Assembly: GCF_017921835.1 (NCBI RefSeq)
Contig: NZ_JAGEMN010000001.1
Span: forward strand, 1,729,874-1,793,873
From: Sporosarcina sp. 6E9
GTDB taxonomy: Bacteria; Bacillota; Bacilli; Bacillales_A; Planococcaceae
Direction: 5' to 3'
DNA length: 64,000 nt
Of this stretch, positions 52,330-61,166 are shown in pieces. Made by a program: the position numbers and the translations under genes. Position 1 is the stretch's first letter. The number at the start of each line of letters is the position of its first letter. The notes beneath the pieces were generated by a model. It was not told the DNA's origin and did no database searches. It saw only the letters and a program-made list of their open reading frames with translations.

Positions 52330-52981
52330 TGGATTAGATGGCGAACCCACTATATGGATGAGCATCGGAGCTATGGCGATTGCAGCCATTCTGAGTTTAA
52401 TTATTACGAAGGTGTACCAAATTACATTTACAGGCGAGCGTTATTCACAAGCATTCGTTCATACGATTGTAATGATGAGCGTTATTGTTTCGGTTGTTAT
52501 GAATGTCGTTAGTGGAAATGCAGGTGTTGCATTTGGTTTATTCGCAGTGTTTTCCCTCATTCGTTTTAGAAGTGCGGTGACAAACGCGAAAGACATCGCG
52601 TATATCTTCTTCGGCCTATGTGTCGGTATGACAGCTGGATTATTCCAATTCGAACTTGCCATTGTCCTAACACTATTTGCAAGTCTTGTGTTTTATTTAC
52701 TCTTTAAAGTTGATTATGGTGCAGGCAAGGATACGCAAATTTTAAAAATAACTGTTCCTGAGAACTTAAACGATGAAAACTTATTCGATGATATTTTACA
52801 AGAAAAAACGGATAGCTATCAACTTCGTCAAGTCGAAACAACAAACCTAGGAACGATGATTTTGTACACGTTCGCGATACGCAGTAAAGTCGACACGAAA
52901 GATCAAGAATTGCTCAATGTGATTCGTGAACGAAACGCTAATTTAAAAGTATCTCTATCCTATTTGGAAATGAGAGATTAA
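52298..52981 (+). CDS. DUF4956 membrane protein, partner of the VTC protein
   Basis: GTG 52298 follows GGAGGC with 7-base spacing and lies inside the VTC gene. The 227-residue protein has four helices at residues 20-130 (AIAAILSLIITKVYQI, then VIVSVVMNVVSGNAGVAFGL with SLIRFRSAVTNAKDIAYIFF) and a C-terminal cytosolic domain of ~90 residues. DUF4956 genes are often next to VTC genes (family knowledge), so the two may form a membrane polyphosphate system. Confidence 0.87.
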   Translation: MESINNLFQFNGLDGEPTIWMSIGAMAIAAILSLIITKVYQITFTGERYSQAFVHTIVMMSVIVSVVMNVVSGNAGVAFGLFAVFSLIRFRSAVTNAKDIAYIFFGLCVGMTAGLFQFELAIVLTLFASLVFYLLFKVDYGAGKDTQILKITVPENLNDENLFDDILQEKTDSYQLRQVETTNLGTMILYTFAIRSKVDTKDQELLNVIRERNANLKVSLSYLEMRD

Positions 52982-52985
52982 TTAC

Positions 52986-53016
52986 AAAAAACCGTTCTTG
53001 GTTAGAACGGTTTTTT
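52986..53016. terminator. Bidirectional terminator
   Basis: AAAAAACCGTTCT (52986-52998) pairs perfectly with AGAACGGTTTTTT (53004-53016) between the DUF4956 gene and the thiolase gene. Confidence 0.9.
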
Positions 53017-53034
53017 CATTTGAATTAATTTGAA

Positions 53035-54240
53035 TTAGTTTACATTCTCTACAACTACTGATATCCCTTGCCCAACTCCAATACACATCGAAGCCAATCC
53101 CAATTTCGCATCTCTTTTTTTCATTTCATAAATAAGCGTCGTCAAGATACGTGTACCACTTGCGCCAAGCGGATGGCCTAATGCGATAGCGCCGCCGTTA
53201 ACATTGACCTTATCAATATCCAGTTCCAGTTGTTTTACACATTCAATTGATTGCGAAGCGAATGCTTCGTTAATTTCAACCAAATCGAAGTCCTGAGAGG
53301 TTAGACCATATCGCTTCATCACTTTTTTCGTGGAATAGATTGGACCTAATCCCATGAGTGAAGGTTCTGTACCAGCTGTTGCAGAACCGACAAATTTAAC
53401 AAGCGGTTTTAGCTTTAATTTCTTGGCTAGTTCTGCACTCATTAAAATGACACCGGAAGCACCGTCATTGATGCCTGAAGCATTTCCCGCAGAGACTGTT
53501 CCGTTTTCAAACAACGGACGTAAATTCCCTAACTTTTCCACGGTCGTGTTTGGTCTTGGATGTTCATCTTTATCTATAATAATCTCATTTCCTTTTTTAT
53601 CTTTCAGAGTAACCGGGATGATTTCATCTTCAAACCGATTCGTTTCAATTGCTGTCTTCGTTAACTGTTGACTTCTGTATGCGAATGAATCTTGCTCTTC
53701 CCTTGAAATATTGAATTTCTTGGCAACATTTTCAGCTGTCTGTGGCATTGATTCTGTTCCGTACATCTTATTCAACTTGGGATTTATAAACCGCCACCCC
53801 ATTGTCGTGTCATGTAAACCTATATCACCTCGCGGAAATTCATGTTCAGGTTTCCCCATCACAAATGGTGCACGCGTCATGCTTTCAGTACCACCTGCAA
53901 TGATGACATCGCACTCACCTGAAAGAATCGAACGAGCGCCCATGCTAACGGCATCTAAACTAGATCCGCATAAACGATTCACTGTTGTGCCGCTCACTTC
54001 TTGCGGCACACCTGCTAGAAGCAAAGACATTCTACCAACATTACGATTGTCTTCACCCGCGCCGTTTGCATTTCCTAAAATAACATCATCTATTAACTTC
54101 GGATCCAGTTCAGGGTTTCGATTAAGCAACGCTTTAATAACAATAGCCCCTAAATCATCAGGACGAACATTTTTAAATTGCCCCCTGTATCTCCCGATTG
54201 GTGTCCGAACAGCATCTACGATCACTACTTCTCTAGCCAT
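53035..54240 (-). CDS. Thiolase (beta-ketoadipyl-CoA thiolase/acetyl-CoA acetyltransferase type)
   Basis: The 401-residue protein has the nucleophile Cys91 in NRLCGSSLDAV, His356 in GHPLGASGTRI and Cys386 in SMCIGVGQG. The insertion HPRPNTTVEKLGNLRPLF is typical of PcaF/PaaJ-type thiolases rather than plain ThlA. PcaF-like enzymes cleave beta-ketoadipyl-CoA to acetyl-CoA and succinyl-CoA. No other pca or paa genes are in the window, so a general degradative thiolase is also possible. Divergent from an IclR regulator across a shared operator. Confidence 0.9.
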   Translation of the reverse strand: MAREVVIVDAVRTPIGRYRGQFKNVRPDDLGAIVIKALLNRNPELDPKLIDDVILGNANGAGEDNRNVGRMSLLLAGVPQEVSGTTVNRLCGSSLDAVSMGARSILSGECDVIIAGGTESMTRAPFVMGKPEHEFPRGDIGLHDTTMGWRFINPKLNKMYGTESMPQTAENVAKKFNISREEQDSFAYRSQQLTKTAIETNRFEDEIIPVTLKDKKGNEIIIDKDEHPRPNTTVEKLGNLRPLFENGTVSAGNASGINDGASGVILMSAELAKKLKLKPLVKFVGSATAGTEPSLMGLGPIYSTKKVMKRYGLTSQDFDLVEINEAFASQSIECVKQLELDIDKVNVNGGAIALGHPLGASGTRILTTLIYEMKKRDAKLGLASMCIGVGQGISVVVENVN

Positions 54241-54297
54241 TTATATCCCCCTATTAATTATTTATATATATTTAGTTGTATTAATCATTCTCACGTT

Positions 54298-54332
54298 GTA
54301 CGATAAACGTACGATCATTAATTATATCGTAC
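54298..54332. promoter_or_regulatory. Three-repeat operator between thiolase and iclR-type gene
   Basis: GTACGAT occurs at 54298-54304 and 54309-54315, and its inverse ATCGTAC at 54326-54332. Two form an inverted repeat with 10-base spacing and the third is a direct copy, which is the arrangement described for PcaU/PobR sites. Confidence 0.75.
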
Positions 54333-54365
54333 ACTACCAATATTATATCATCGGAGGATGGTTCA

Positions 54366-55172
54366 ATGTCAAGTGAGATTTCTAAAAACTCTATCAAATC
54401 AACTGATTTCATCCAATCTCTAGAACGGGGTTTATCAGTCATTCAAGCTTTTTCGCCGGAATATCCTGACCTTACAGTTAGCGAAGCCGCACAAATTACC
54501 AATTTGAGTCGGCCGGCTGTAAGGCGCATTTTTTTAACGCTTGAAGAATTAGGCTTTATACACTCAATAAATGGCCGCTATATGTTAACTGCACGTGTAC
54601 TCTCACTAGGCTATTCATACATATCATCGAGAAATATTTGGAAGTTCACACATCCCCATATGAGAAAACTTGTAGAACAAACTGAGGAATCCACTTCAGT
54701 ATCTGTTTTGGATCATACGGATATCGTTTATGTGGCCCGTATTCCTACGAAGAGAATTATGACAATCGCACTGGATATCGGCTCTCGCCTCCCTGCTTAT
54801 GCAACTTCAATGGGTATGGTATTACTTGCGAATCTTTCAGCTGCAGAACTCGAGGAATATCTAGATTCTGTCGAACTGAAAGCATTCACCACTAAAACAA
54901 TTGTGGACAAAGACACGTTGAAAGAGCGTCTGATTGAGATTAAGAAAAAAGGATGGGCGAGTTCTAAACAACAACTTGAGGATGGCCTACATTCCATTGC
55001 AGCACCCATTAAAAATCAGGATGGAAAAGTAATTGCTGCTATTAATATTTCTGCACATGCAGGGAGATTTACAGAAGAAAGTATCGAAGAATTTTATGTC
55101 CCACTCCTACTCGAAACCGCCAATCAAATTAGTGAAGATATTTCGAAGTCATATCAGATTTCGCAACTATAA
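54366..55172 (+). CDS. IclR-family transcriptional regulator (Pca-type)
   Basis: The 268-residue protein has an N-terminal winged helix (SLERGLSVIQAFSPEYPDLT, then SEAAQITNLSRPAVRRIFLT) and a C-terminal IclR effector domain (SVSVLDHTDIVYVARIPTKR, LPAYATSMGMVLLA, ISAHAGRFTEESI). This wording is of the PcaR/PcaU/PobR subgroup that senses aromatic-catabolism intermediates. It is divergent from the PcaF-like thiolase. ATG 54366 follows GGAGGATGG. Confidence 0.9.
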   Translation: MSSEISKNSIKSTDFIQSLERGLSVIQAFSPEYPDLTVSEAAQITNLSRPAVRRIFLTLEELGFIHSINGRYMLTARVLSLGYSYISSRNIWKFTHPHMRKLVEQTEESTSVSVLDHTDIVYVARIPTKRIMTIALDIGSRLPAYATSMGMVLLANLSAAELEEYLDSVELKAFTTKTIVDKDTLKERLIEIKKKGWASSKQQLEDGLHSIAAPIKNQDGKVIAAINISAHAGRFTEESIEEFYVPLLLETANQISEDISKSYQISQL

Positions 55173-55178
55173 TTTGGG

Positions 55179-55209
55179 ACAGGTGAGGAAGCATTTCTTC
55201 TTCACCTGT
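55179..55209. terminator. Bidirectional terminator
   Basis: ACAGGTGAGGAAG (55179-55191) pairs with TTCTTCACCTGT (55198-55209), with T-rich flank. It separates the IclR gene and the accessory cluster. Confidence 0.75.
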
Positions 55210-55230
55210 TTATTGTCCATATACCTTTTG

Positions 55231-56181
55231 TTATTTTAGATCCTTCAAATAAACCCCATACTTTTTCCACGGTGTGAAATCAAGCTTCCCATAAAACTCT
55301 ATAAAGATGGTCCAGTCAATAATAATGGTTTCGATTTTCCTATCTTGCAAATAAGCCATGGCTGCTTGAACGATGGCAAGTCCGTAACCTTGCTTCTGTT
55401 CTTCTGGATCAATCCCCAGCGGCCCGATTCCACCGACCGGTTCTTCGAACAAAGGGCTCCAATAGACGTTTTGTGCAATGAATGGTGAATCTGCATCATT
55501 CATTCTGCAAAATCCAATGATTCGACCTTTCTTTTTCAACACTAGGAACTCACGGCCATCCCCATTCATATCAAAATACTTAATGGCCTCATAAACCCAT
55601 CTACCCGGAAAGCACTTCTCGAGAAATGAAATAAGTTCATCCCTTTCATTCCTTTTTAATATCGAGAATTCAATCATCTTATCCTCAGGTATCGGATAGT
55701 GCTTCTCTAAATGGTTTATCAAATCATATGTATCTATTCTCTTTTGATACCCTTTTTTCTCAGCCCATTTTTGAGTTTCTGGATATTGATCCGGTATTCC
55801 GGAGAAGTAATGAAACGGATCCCCAGCCAATTGCATTTCAGTGATTCCGAGGTTCTTCAAATCGTCTTCCGCTCGTTCAAGTAAAGCCGTACCTACCCCT
55901 TTCCCACGATGCTCATGATCCACTAGCAACACTTGAATCCATCCCCTTTTCAGGTCCATGTTCACATCTATTTCTTCTTGCCACAGTTTAGCAACGACAA
56001 AACCAATTACATGATTTTCATCATCCACCGCAATATGAGAACTCTCATACGAAAGATTCACATCATCAAAACTGTTTTGCTTGAACAGCTCTTCGCGCAT
56101 TGGAAATTCATCCGATAATTCTTTAGCCCATAATGCAAGTAATTCATCAAACCGTTCAACATTCCAAGGAATTAACTTCAT
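55231..56181 (-). CDS. GNAT acetyltransferase with two GNAT domains
   Basis: The 316-residue protein carries two acetyl-CoA-binding repeats: VDHEHRGKGVGTALLERAED (about 85-104) in the N-terminal domain and DPEEQKQGYGLAIVQAAMAY (about 255-274) in the C-terminal one. The acceptor substrate is unknown. It is the last gene of the leftward accessory cluster, 17 bases after the second FAD_oxidored gene. It may modify a sugar intermediate or amine of that pathway, or be an unrelated passenger. Confidence 0.82.
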   Translation of the reverse strand: MKLIPWNVERFDELLALWAKELSDEFPMREELFKQNSFDDVNLSYESSHIAVDDENHVIGFVVAKLWQEEIDVNMDLKRGWIQVLLVDHEHRGKGVGTALLERAEDDLKNLGITEMQLAGDPFHYFSGIPDQYPETQKWAEKKGYQKRIDTYDLINHLEKHYPIPEDKMIEFSILKRNERDELISFLEKCFPGRWVYEAIKYFDMNGDGREFLVLKKKGRIIGFCRMNDADSPFIAQNVYWSPLFEEPVGGIGPLGIDPEEQKQGYGLAIVQAAMAYLQDRKIETIIIDWTIFIEFYGKLDFTPWKKYGVYLKDLK

Positions 56182-56198
56182 AGTAGCCCTCCGTAGTC

Positions 56199-57794
56199 TT
56201 ACTCTTTCCCAAAAGTTTCTTGCATTCGTTCAATAGGATCATCGAACATATCCTCACCCCATTGGACGACTTGACCTGCCTCCAGTAGTTCTTGTTTCAA
56301 TTCGTTGTAGTCTACTTCTTGGACGGTTCCATTATCTTTGATTGCCAATGAAGCGGCTGTTCCTGCTGCCTGCCCCAAAATCATGAAAATCGGTTCCATA
56401 CGAATCGATCCATAAGCAATGTGAGAACTTGATAAACAAACGGGTACCAGTAGATTTGTACACTCCTCCGCTTTAGGACGGATAGAACGATATGAAATTT
56501 CATACGGAGGGATTGGCACTTGGACATCCCCTTCATTTACGCATCTACCATCAATGACAACACGTCTACAATTATGTGAATCCATATGAAATGATGCCAA
56601 GCCAATCGAATCATCGATAAACGCCTGTTGCAGACAGTTCTTGTCTGTCATGACGTAATCCGAAATCATTCTTCTGCCTTCACGGATATAAAGCTGATGC
56701 GGCCAATGTCCCGTGCTCTCAAACTCATCTTTCGGTAATCCCCATCCTTTGACCTCTTCACGAATCTCATTTGGAATATGCTCATCATTTGCTAAGAAAT
56801 ACAATAGTCCAAGCGCGTAATTCACATGATCCTGGAATATTTCCTCTCGTCTTGCATAACTGCCTTCTGGCCATTCGTAATTCATACCAATATTATCAGT
56901 TGAAAATGCACCGTAATTATTCAAATCCGTTTTACCATTAGGTAGCATCGTATGAAGATTCATTGCATCCCATACACCGGATTGTATGTAACGGAGCAGT
57001 AGCTGATAGCGCCCTACATCATATTGTGGCGGTTTCGGAAAAGGAATTTGATTATCCTTTACTTTCGTCAAGCAAATCCGAAAATTATAGGCTTGTATCC
57101 GATGATCCCCTTGTCCCTGATAACCTAATTTAGTAGAATCATCTTCCGTAATGCCTGGTAATACACCACTTTCCGGGTCGCCTTCAATCACATAAGGATC
57201 GATCCATTTTTCAAATTTATGATGAGGAGCCCCAAACTGAATACCATTGTAAATTTCTTTGTAGGTTGCATTAGACTCCCTTCCGACAAAGAAAGAAACC
57301 CCCGCCTCCGCCAATAAATCACCCTCATAACTACAATCCATGAAAACTTTTCCCTTGAAGCGATTGCCATTCTCCATGGCAATTTCAGTAATCTTCAAAT
57401 CCTCTTTACAAACCTCATCTAAATGCTGATTCAAATAAACAGGTATCTCGTATTCGTATATCCACTCGGCAAATACAGCCTGCGCAGCTTTCGGTTCAAA
57501 AGTCCATTGCTTGTCTTTCCCGTAATAAGTTGCGATTCTCTGATAAAATTCCCTTGAAAGACCACCGACCGCATCTTCAGCACCCAAATCCGTTGCGCCT
57601 AAACCACTAGCGGTCATACCTCCGATATGTTGACTAAATTCAACGATTGCAACGGTCGACCCCATTTTTGTAGCTTGAATAGCCGCCGAAATACCTGCTG
57701 GAGTTCCTCCGTAAATGATAATATCCTTTTCAATCAACTTGGGATTATCCAGTTTATTTGTTGGTTTATAATAATGTAGATTTTCAAAACTCAA
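56199..57794 (-). CDS. FAD-dependent oxidoreductase, FAD_oxidored family (second copy)
   Basis: The 531-residue protein opens with the dinucleotide motif DIIIYGGTPAGISAAIQATK (about 24-43) and IVEFSQHIGGMTASGLGATD, the hallmark of FAD_oxidored (PF12831) proteins. Conserved segments are DCSYEGDLLAEAGVSF, YIREGRRMISDYVM and PYEISYRSIRPK. Members are poorly characterised and often sit in carbohydrate gene clusters. No signal peptide. It shares only the family, not close identity, with the protein at 59.6-61.2 kb, so they probably act on different intermediates. ATG 57794 follows AGGAGGTC. Confidence 0.88.
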   Translation of the reverse strand: MSFENLHYYKPTNKLDNPKLIEKDIIIYGGTPAGISAAIQATKMGSTVAIVEFSQHIGGMTASGLGATDLGAEDAVGGLSREFYQRIATYYGKDKQWTFEPKAAQAVFAEWIYEYEIPVYLNQHLDEVCKEDLKITEIAMENGNRFKGKVFMDCSYEGDLLAEAGVSFFVGRESNATYKEIYNGIQFGAPHHKFEKWIDPYVIEGDPESGVLPGITEDDSTKLGYQGQGDHRIQAYNFRICLTKVKDNQIPFPKPPQYDVGRYQLLLRYIQSGVWDAMNLHTMLPNGKTDLNNYGAFSTDNIGMNYEWPEGSYARREEIFQDHVNYALGLLYFLANDEHIPNEIREEVKGWGLPKDEFESTGHWPHQLYIREGRRMISDYVMTDKNCLQQAFIDDSIGLASFHMDSHNCRRVVIDGRCVNEGDVQVPIPPYEISYRSIRPKAEECTNLLVPVCLSSSHIAYGSIRMEPIFMILGQAAGTAASLAIKDNGTVQEVDYNELKQELLEAGQVVQWGEDMFDDPIERMQETFGKE

Positions 57795-57809
57795 TGCGAT
57801 GACCTCCTA

Positions 57810-59489
57810 CTATTCTTTTAAAGCCCATGCATCAGAATAAAGCTTCACTGACTTTTTCAAATAGGCTAGATAAATCAACATCATATCTTTCGATGATAAA
57901 GTACTATCATTTCTTTCGAGTGTATCTAGTGATTCGACATCACCCAAATCCCATTTGTCTAATAACGTCTCAATTTGTTCCAAATACGCTACTATCATTA
58001 AGTCTTTTACCTGTTCGGTAACCTTTTCAGGGTCAACGATTCTTGCCGGGAATAAAGGCGCATTATATTTTGTATGTTGAGAAACCATACTCTCCAATTG
58101 TAGGATTATTGAATAAAACTGACTTTTTTCTTCATTAAATATTGTGAAGTACTCCTCAACAATGTCTTCAAAACGTTCCCCCCAAGCGATACGGGTGTAT
58201 ACATAGTTATTCAAATGATGAATCCATTTCCAGGGATAGTTTTCTAGTAATTTAGGTGATCCCTTTTTATGGTGAATTGGAACAATTAAGTTTAAAACAC
58301 CATCAACATTCAGTTCCTTATAAGCCTGTAAATCTTGTTGAATTCTCGTCACTAAGGGTGGAAAAATTTCCGACAGCATAAAATGGTCGCTATAGTATTC
58401 AAGAACTGTCAATGACCTGCCTTTTTCTTCAACTTGTCCAATCCAATCCTGCAAAGCTCGGCGCGCTCTGTCTTGTCTAGATTCCCCAGAGTCAATCGAG
58501 GTTGAATAATCCCTTCCCCAATAGGCATACAATGCATTGACTTCATTCGATATTTCCGTTTCATGATCTCTTTCCAACATGTTCCATGATAAGCCTGCAT
58601 TGTAAACAATATATTCCGCTTCTACATGGGGCACCTTCTCATTAAGCGCTACCTTTAATTTTTCTGTAAAACGGATATACGTTTGTAAAAATCCTTCCGC
58701 ATTTTTTTCATCAATTCCTACATCTTCGGGCCATAATGAAATTCTTGTTATAATATTACTTTCCAAACAAATATCAACGATTTTCTGTATCACTTTTTCT
58801 TGAAGAATCGTATCTTCCGCAAAGAATTTAAGCTTCTCTTCTTCCTGAAGATTTTCGCTAGAGTCTTCTTTTTGAATCTCCTTTAGTAGATAGCTAAGAC
58901 TATGCCCTCCAAGCGTTACACGAACATCACGCTTTTGTAACTCTGGCGCAACATAGGTTTTAATGCTATCCCATAAGAAAAAAGTGAAGAAATACTCATT
59001 TTGACCATTTTTAACTCCCCAATCAATCAGCGAGTTAATATAGGCGGGATCATCTATGGTTTCTAGGATATTTCCGCGCCTGCCAAATAAAGGCTCATGA
59101 ATATACACTTCATCTTTCCCCCATTTTTTCACAACAGAATGAACCACCTCTTCTTCCAATTCAATCCAACGATAACCGAAACGCTCTCTGCAATAGTAAT
59201 AAACCCCATACAGAATTGATCTCGGTTCATTTCCGATGATCCATGTATCTCTCTCAGAATGAACGATTGCAAAGCCATCTTTTTGTAGCCTAATGTTTTC
59301 GCCCATGAAACTGTTGTATTCCTCAAGACCGATTAAAATAATTCTTGTGAATTTCTCTTCATTACGCTTCGTAAACAGAGCACGATCACCGATTGAACTT
59401 TTAGTACCCGCCGCCATCATAAGTCTCTCAAGTTCTTCGACTGCAAAAAGTACAGTCTCGTGCGTATCCCAATAGATGATTTTATCCAT
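57810..59489 (-). CDS. Large protein with alpha-glucuronidase/DUF4838-like N-terminus
   Basis: ATG 59489 (MDKIIYWDTHETVLFAVEEL) follows AGAAGG; a longer frame is not supported. The 559-residue protein has an N-terminal segment of the GH67/DUF4838 type: small beta-alpha domain, then RSILYGVYYYCRERFGYRWI, as in glycosidases that start with a non-catalytic alpha-glucuronidase N-domain. The middle (GRRGNILETIDDPAYINSLI, RISLWPEDVG) would be a TIM barrel and the C-terminus is helical. No signal peptide, so the substrate would be an imported oligosaccharide or glycoside. Catalytic residues not assigned. It is placed just after an internal terminator. Confidence 0.6.
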   Translation of the reverse strand: MDKIIYWDTHETVLFAVEELERLMMAAGTKSSIGDRALFTKRNEEKFTRIILIGLEEYNSFMGENIRLQKDGFAIVHSERDTWIIGNEPRSILYGVYYYCRERFGYRWIELEEEVVHSVVKKWGKDEVYIHEPLFGRRGNILETIDDPAYINSLIDWGVKNGQNEYFFTFFLWDSIKTYVAPELQKRDVRVTLGGHSLSYLLKEIQKEDSSENLQEEEKLKFFAEDTILQEKVIQKIVDICLESNIITRISLWPEDVGIDEKNAEGFLQTYIRFTEKLKVALNEKVPHVEAEYIVYNAGLSWNMLERDHETEISNEVNALYAYWGRDYSTSIDSGESRQDRARRALQDWIGQVEEKGRSLTVLEYYSDHFMLSEIFPPLVTRIQQDLQAYKELNVDGVLNLIVPIHHKKGSPKLLENYPWKWIHHLNNYVYTRIAWGERFEDIVEEYFTIFNEEKSQFYSIILQLESMVSQHTKYNAPLFPARIVDPEKVTEQVKDLMIVAYLEQIETLLDKWDLGDVESLDTLERNDSTLSSKDMMLIYLAYLKKSVKLYSDAWALKE

Positions 59490-59521
59490 AAACAGCACCT
59501 TCTCTACTTTTAATAAATAAA

Positions 59522-59545
59522 AGAGCACGCAATCGGTGCTCTTGC
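59522..59545 (-). terminator. Internal terminator or attenuator in the accessory cluster
   Basis: AGAGCAC (59522-59528) pairs with GTGCTCT (59536-59542); on the minus strand TTTTATTT follows. It lies between the first FAD_oxidored gene and the DUF4838-like gene, so downstream expression may be reduced or separately promoted. Confidence 0.75.
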
Positions 59546-59594
59546 TAATTTACAACTTTATCGCTTCTATTGTTTCACTAGAATCAGAAGCTTT

Positions 59595-61166
59595 TCATAG
59601 ACTCTCCCTTTCATAAAACGCCTCAGGCCACTCAAGTTCAATTCCAGCAGAACGTAATTTATCTTGAAATGCAGTCAACAACTGTGTGTTTTCCCGAACT
59701 TCTTTTGGTGTGGCATTTCTTTGTTTACAATAAGCAACCAGTGCGCCGCATACTTCCCCAATATTCCATTCCGTCGGATGAAGCCTGTAGCAGCCATTTG
59801 TAATATGTGTCGTACCGATATTTTTGCACCCTGCCAACAAATTATCTACATCCTTTGGAATCAGTGCGCCTAATGGGATGTGATAAGGAAGTGCCTTAAT
59901 ATCCAAATACGTTCTTCCCGACATACTCGGGTGGAGATCAATGCTATAGGAACCGATGCCTACCCTGTCGTCATAAAACTTCCCAGTTTTTCCTTCATTG
60001 AAATCAGGCGATACATCTTGTTCAACAATTGTATATAGCGCTTTTATTCTTCTAGACTCTCTTATATAAGGCGCTTTCGCTAATCCGTCATCAGTTCCAA
60101 AGATATCTTTACGCAGTTTCAATCCAGGGTATCCTTTTCCACCATCGGGTCGTGGTGCTGCTGTTTGGAGCCAGTAAAGTAACGACAAGCTTAGTTGCTT
60201 GGCTTTAAATAGATTTTCTTCTTTTTCCATTTCAGGTACATCATAAATATTCCCTAAAAAGTAATCATTCATCGGCCAATTCATCAAGCTGACATCGCCT
60301 GCATCTAATGGTAGGTTAAAATTCTGGGCATCAAAACTGCGTCTGTACTCCCATAGTGGAAAACCAGTTTCTTCCCGGAAGAGTGTGTACACTCTTTTCT
60401 CTCTCGTAATCGGATGGGGTGCAAAAAAACTTAGATAAGCCGCCGGCCATATCTCCGGATGAAAGTCCCGCCAAAAAGAATACAATTCCGGTTCTGGTAT
60501 CGTATTATCCTCACCCGCTCTATATTCAATGCCAAGGACGTACGTAAACGCTTGAATGTCTTTTGGATCAGCCGCTTTTACTGCATGCGGCTCGTTTGTC
60601 TCCGAGATTGCTTCCGCACCGGTTACATACGCCACTTCAGCTAACGGTAAAACATCCCCCGCCTCCGTTGCATCTATAAAATAAAATGCTTCAACTGTGC
60701 CAAGACTTCCAGTCAGTACATTTCGGTATGTTGCACGGTCAACTTGGTCACCACTTCTCTCAACAGAAGTAACTACCGTGTTTAGTTCAATTGTCAGTTG
60801 ACCTGATAATACATAAGGCAAAAGCATTTCATTTAACACATGAACGCTAACTCGTGGATCGTGACAAATGTTGCTAACTAGTCCATTACCGGGATTGAAT
60901 GTTTCCTTTTCATCTTTTACATCCATCATTCGCAAATAAGTTTCACGCACTTTCCCGCGATACACTTGATACCTTTTGGTCGCTCCAAAATCCTCAATCC
61001 ATGGATGCTCATCTGGGGGTACCCCTTGCGATGTCGACTGTCCTCCAATCCAATCTGTTTCTTCAGTCAACAATACACGTAAGCCTTCATCACATGCTGA
61101 TATTGCCGCAGCACAACCGCCTAAACCGCCGCCAATGATCAATAGATCTGCATGAATTGTCGCCAT
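59595..61166 (-). CDS. FAD-dependent oxidoreductase, FAD_oxidored family (first copy)
   Basis: The 523-residue protein starts with LLIIGGGLGGCAAAISACDE (about 8-27), then EETDWIGGQSTSQGVPPDEH, the FAD_oxidored signature. Later FIDATEAGDVLPLAEVAYV and GCYRLHPTEWNIGEVCGALV near the C-terminus are family-typical. Its ATG follows the TAA of the Gfo/Idh/MocA gene with no gap, so the two are translationally coupled. Likely oxidises a hydroxyl or carbonyl of the pathway intermediate. No signal peptide. Confidence 0.88.
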   Translation of the reverse strand: MATIHADLLIIGGGLGGCAAAISACDEGLRVLLTEETDWIGGQSTSQGVPPDEHPWIEDFGATKRYQVYRGKVRETYLRMMDVKDEKETFNPGNGLVSNICHDPRVSVHVLNEMLLPYVLSGQLTIELNTVVTSVERSGDQVDRATYRNVLTGSLGTVEAFYFIDATEAGDVLPLAEVAYVTGAEAISETNEPHAVKAADPKDIQAFTYVLGIEYRAGEDNTIPEPELYSFWRDFHPEIWPAAYLSFFAPHPITREKRVYTLFREETGFPLWEYRRSFDAQNFNLPLDAGDVSLMNWPMNDYFLGNIYDVPEMEKEENLFKAKQLSLSLLYWLQTAAPRPDGGKGYPGLKLRKDIFGTDDGLAKAPYIRESRRIKALYTIVEQDVSPDFNEGKTGKFYDDRVGIGSYSIDLHPSMSGRTYLDIKALPYHIPLGALIPKDVDNLLAGCKNIGTTHITNGCYRLHPTEWNIGEVCGALVAYCKQRNATPKEVRENTQLLTAFQDKLRSAGIELEWPEAFYERESL

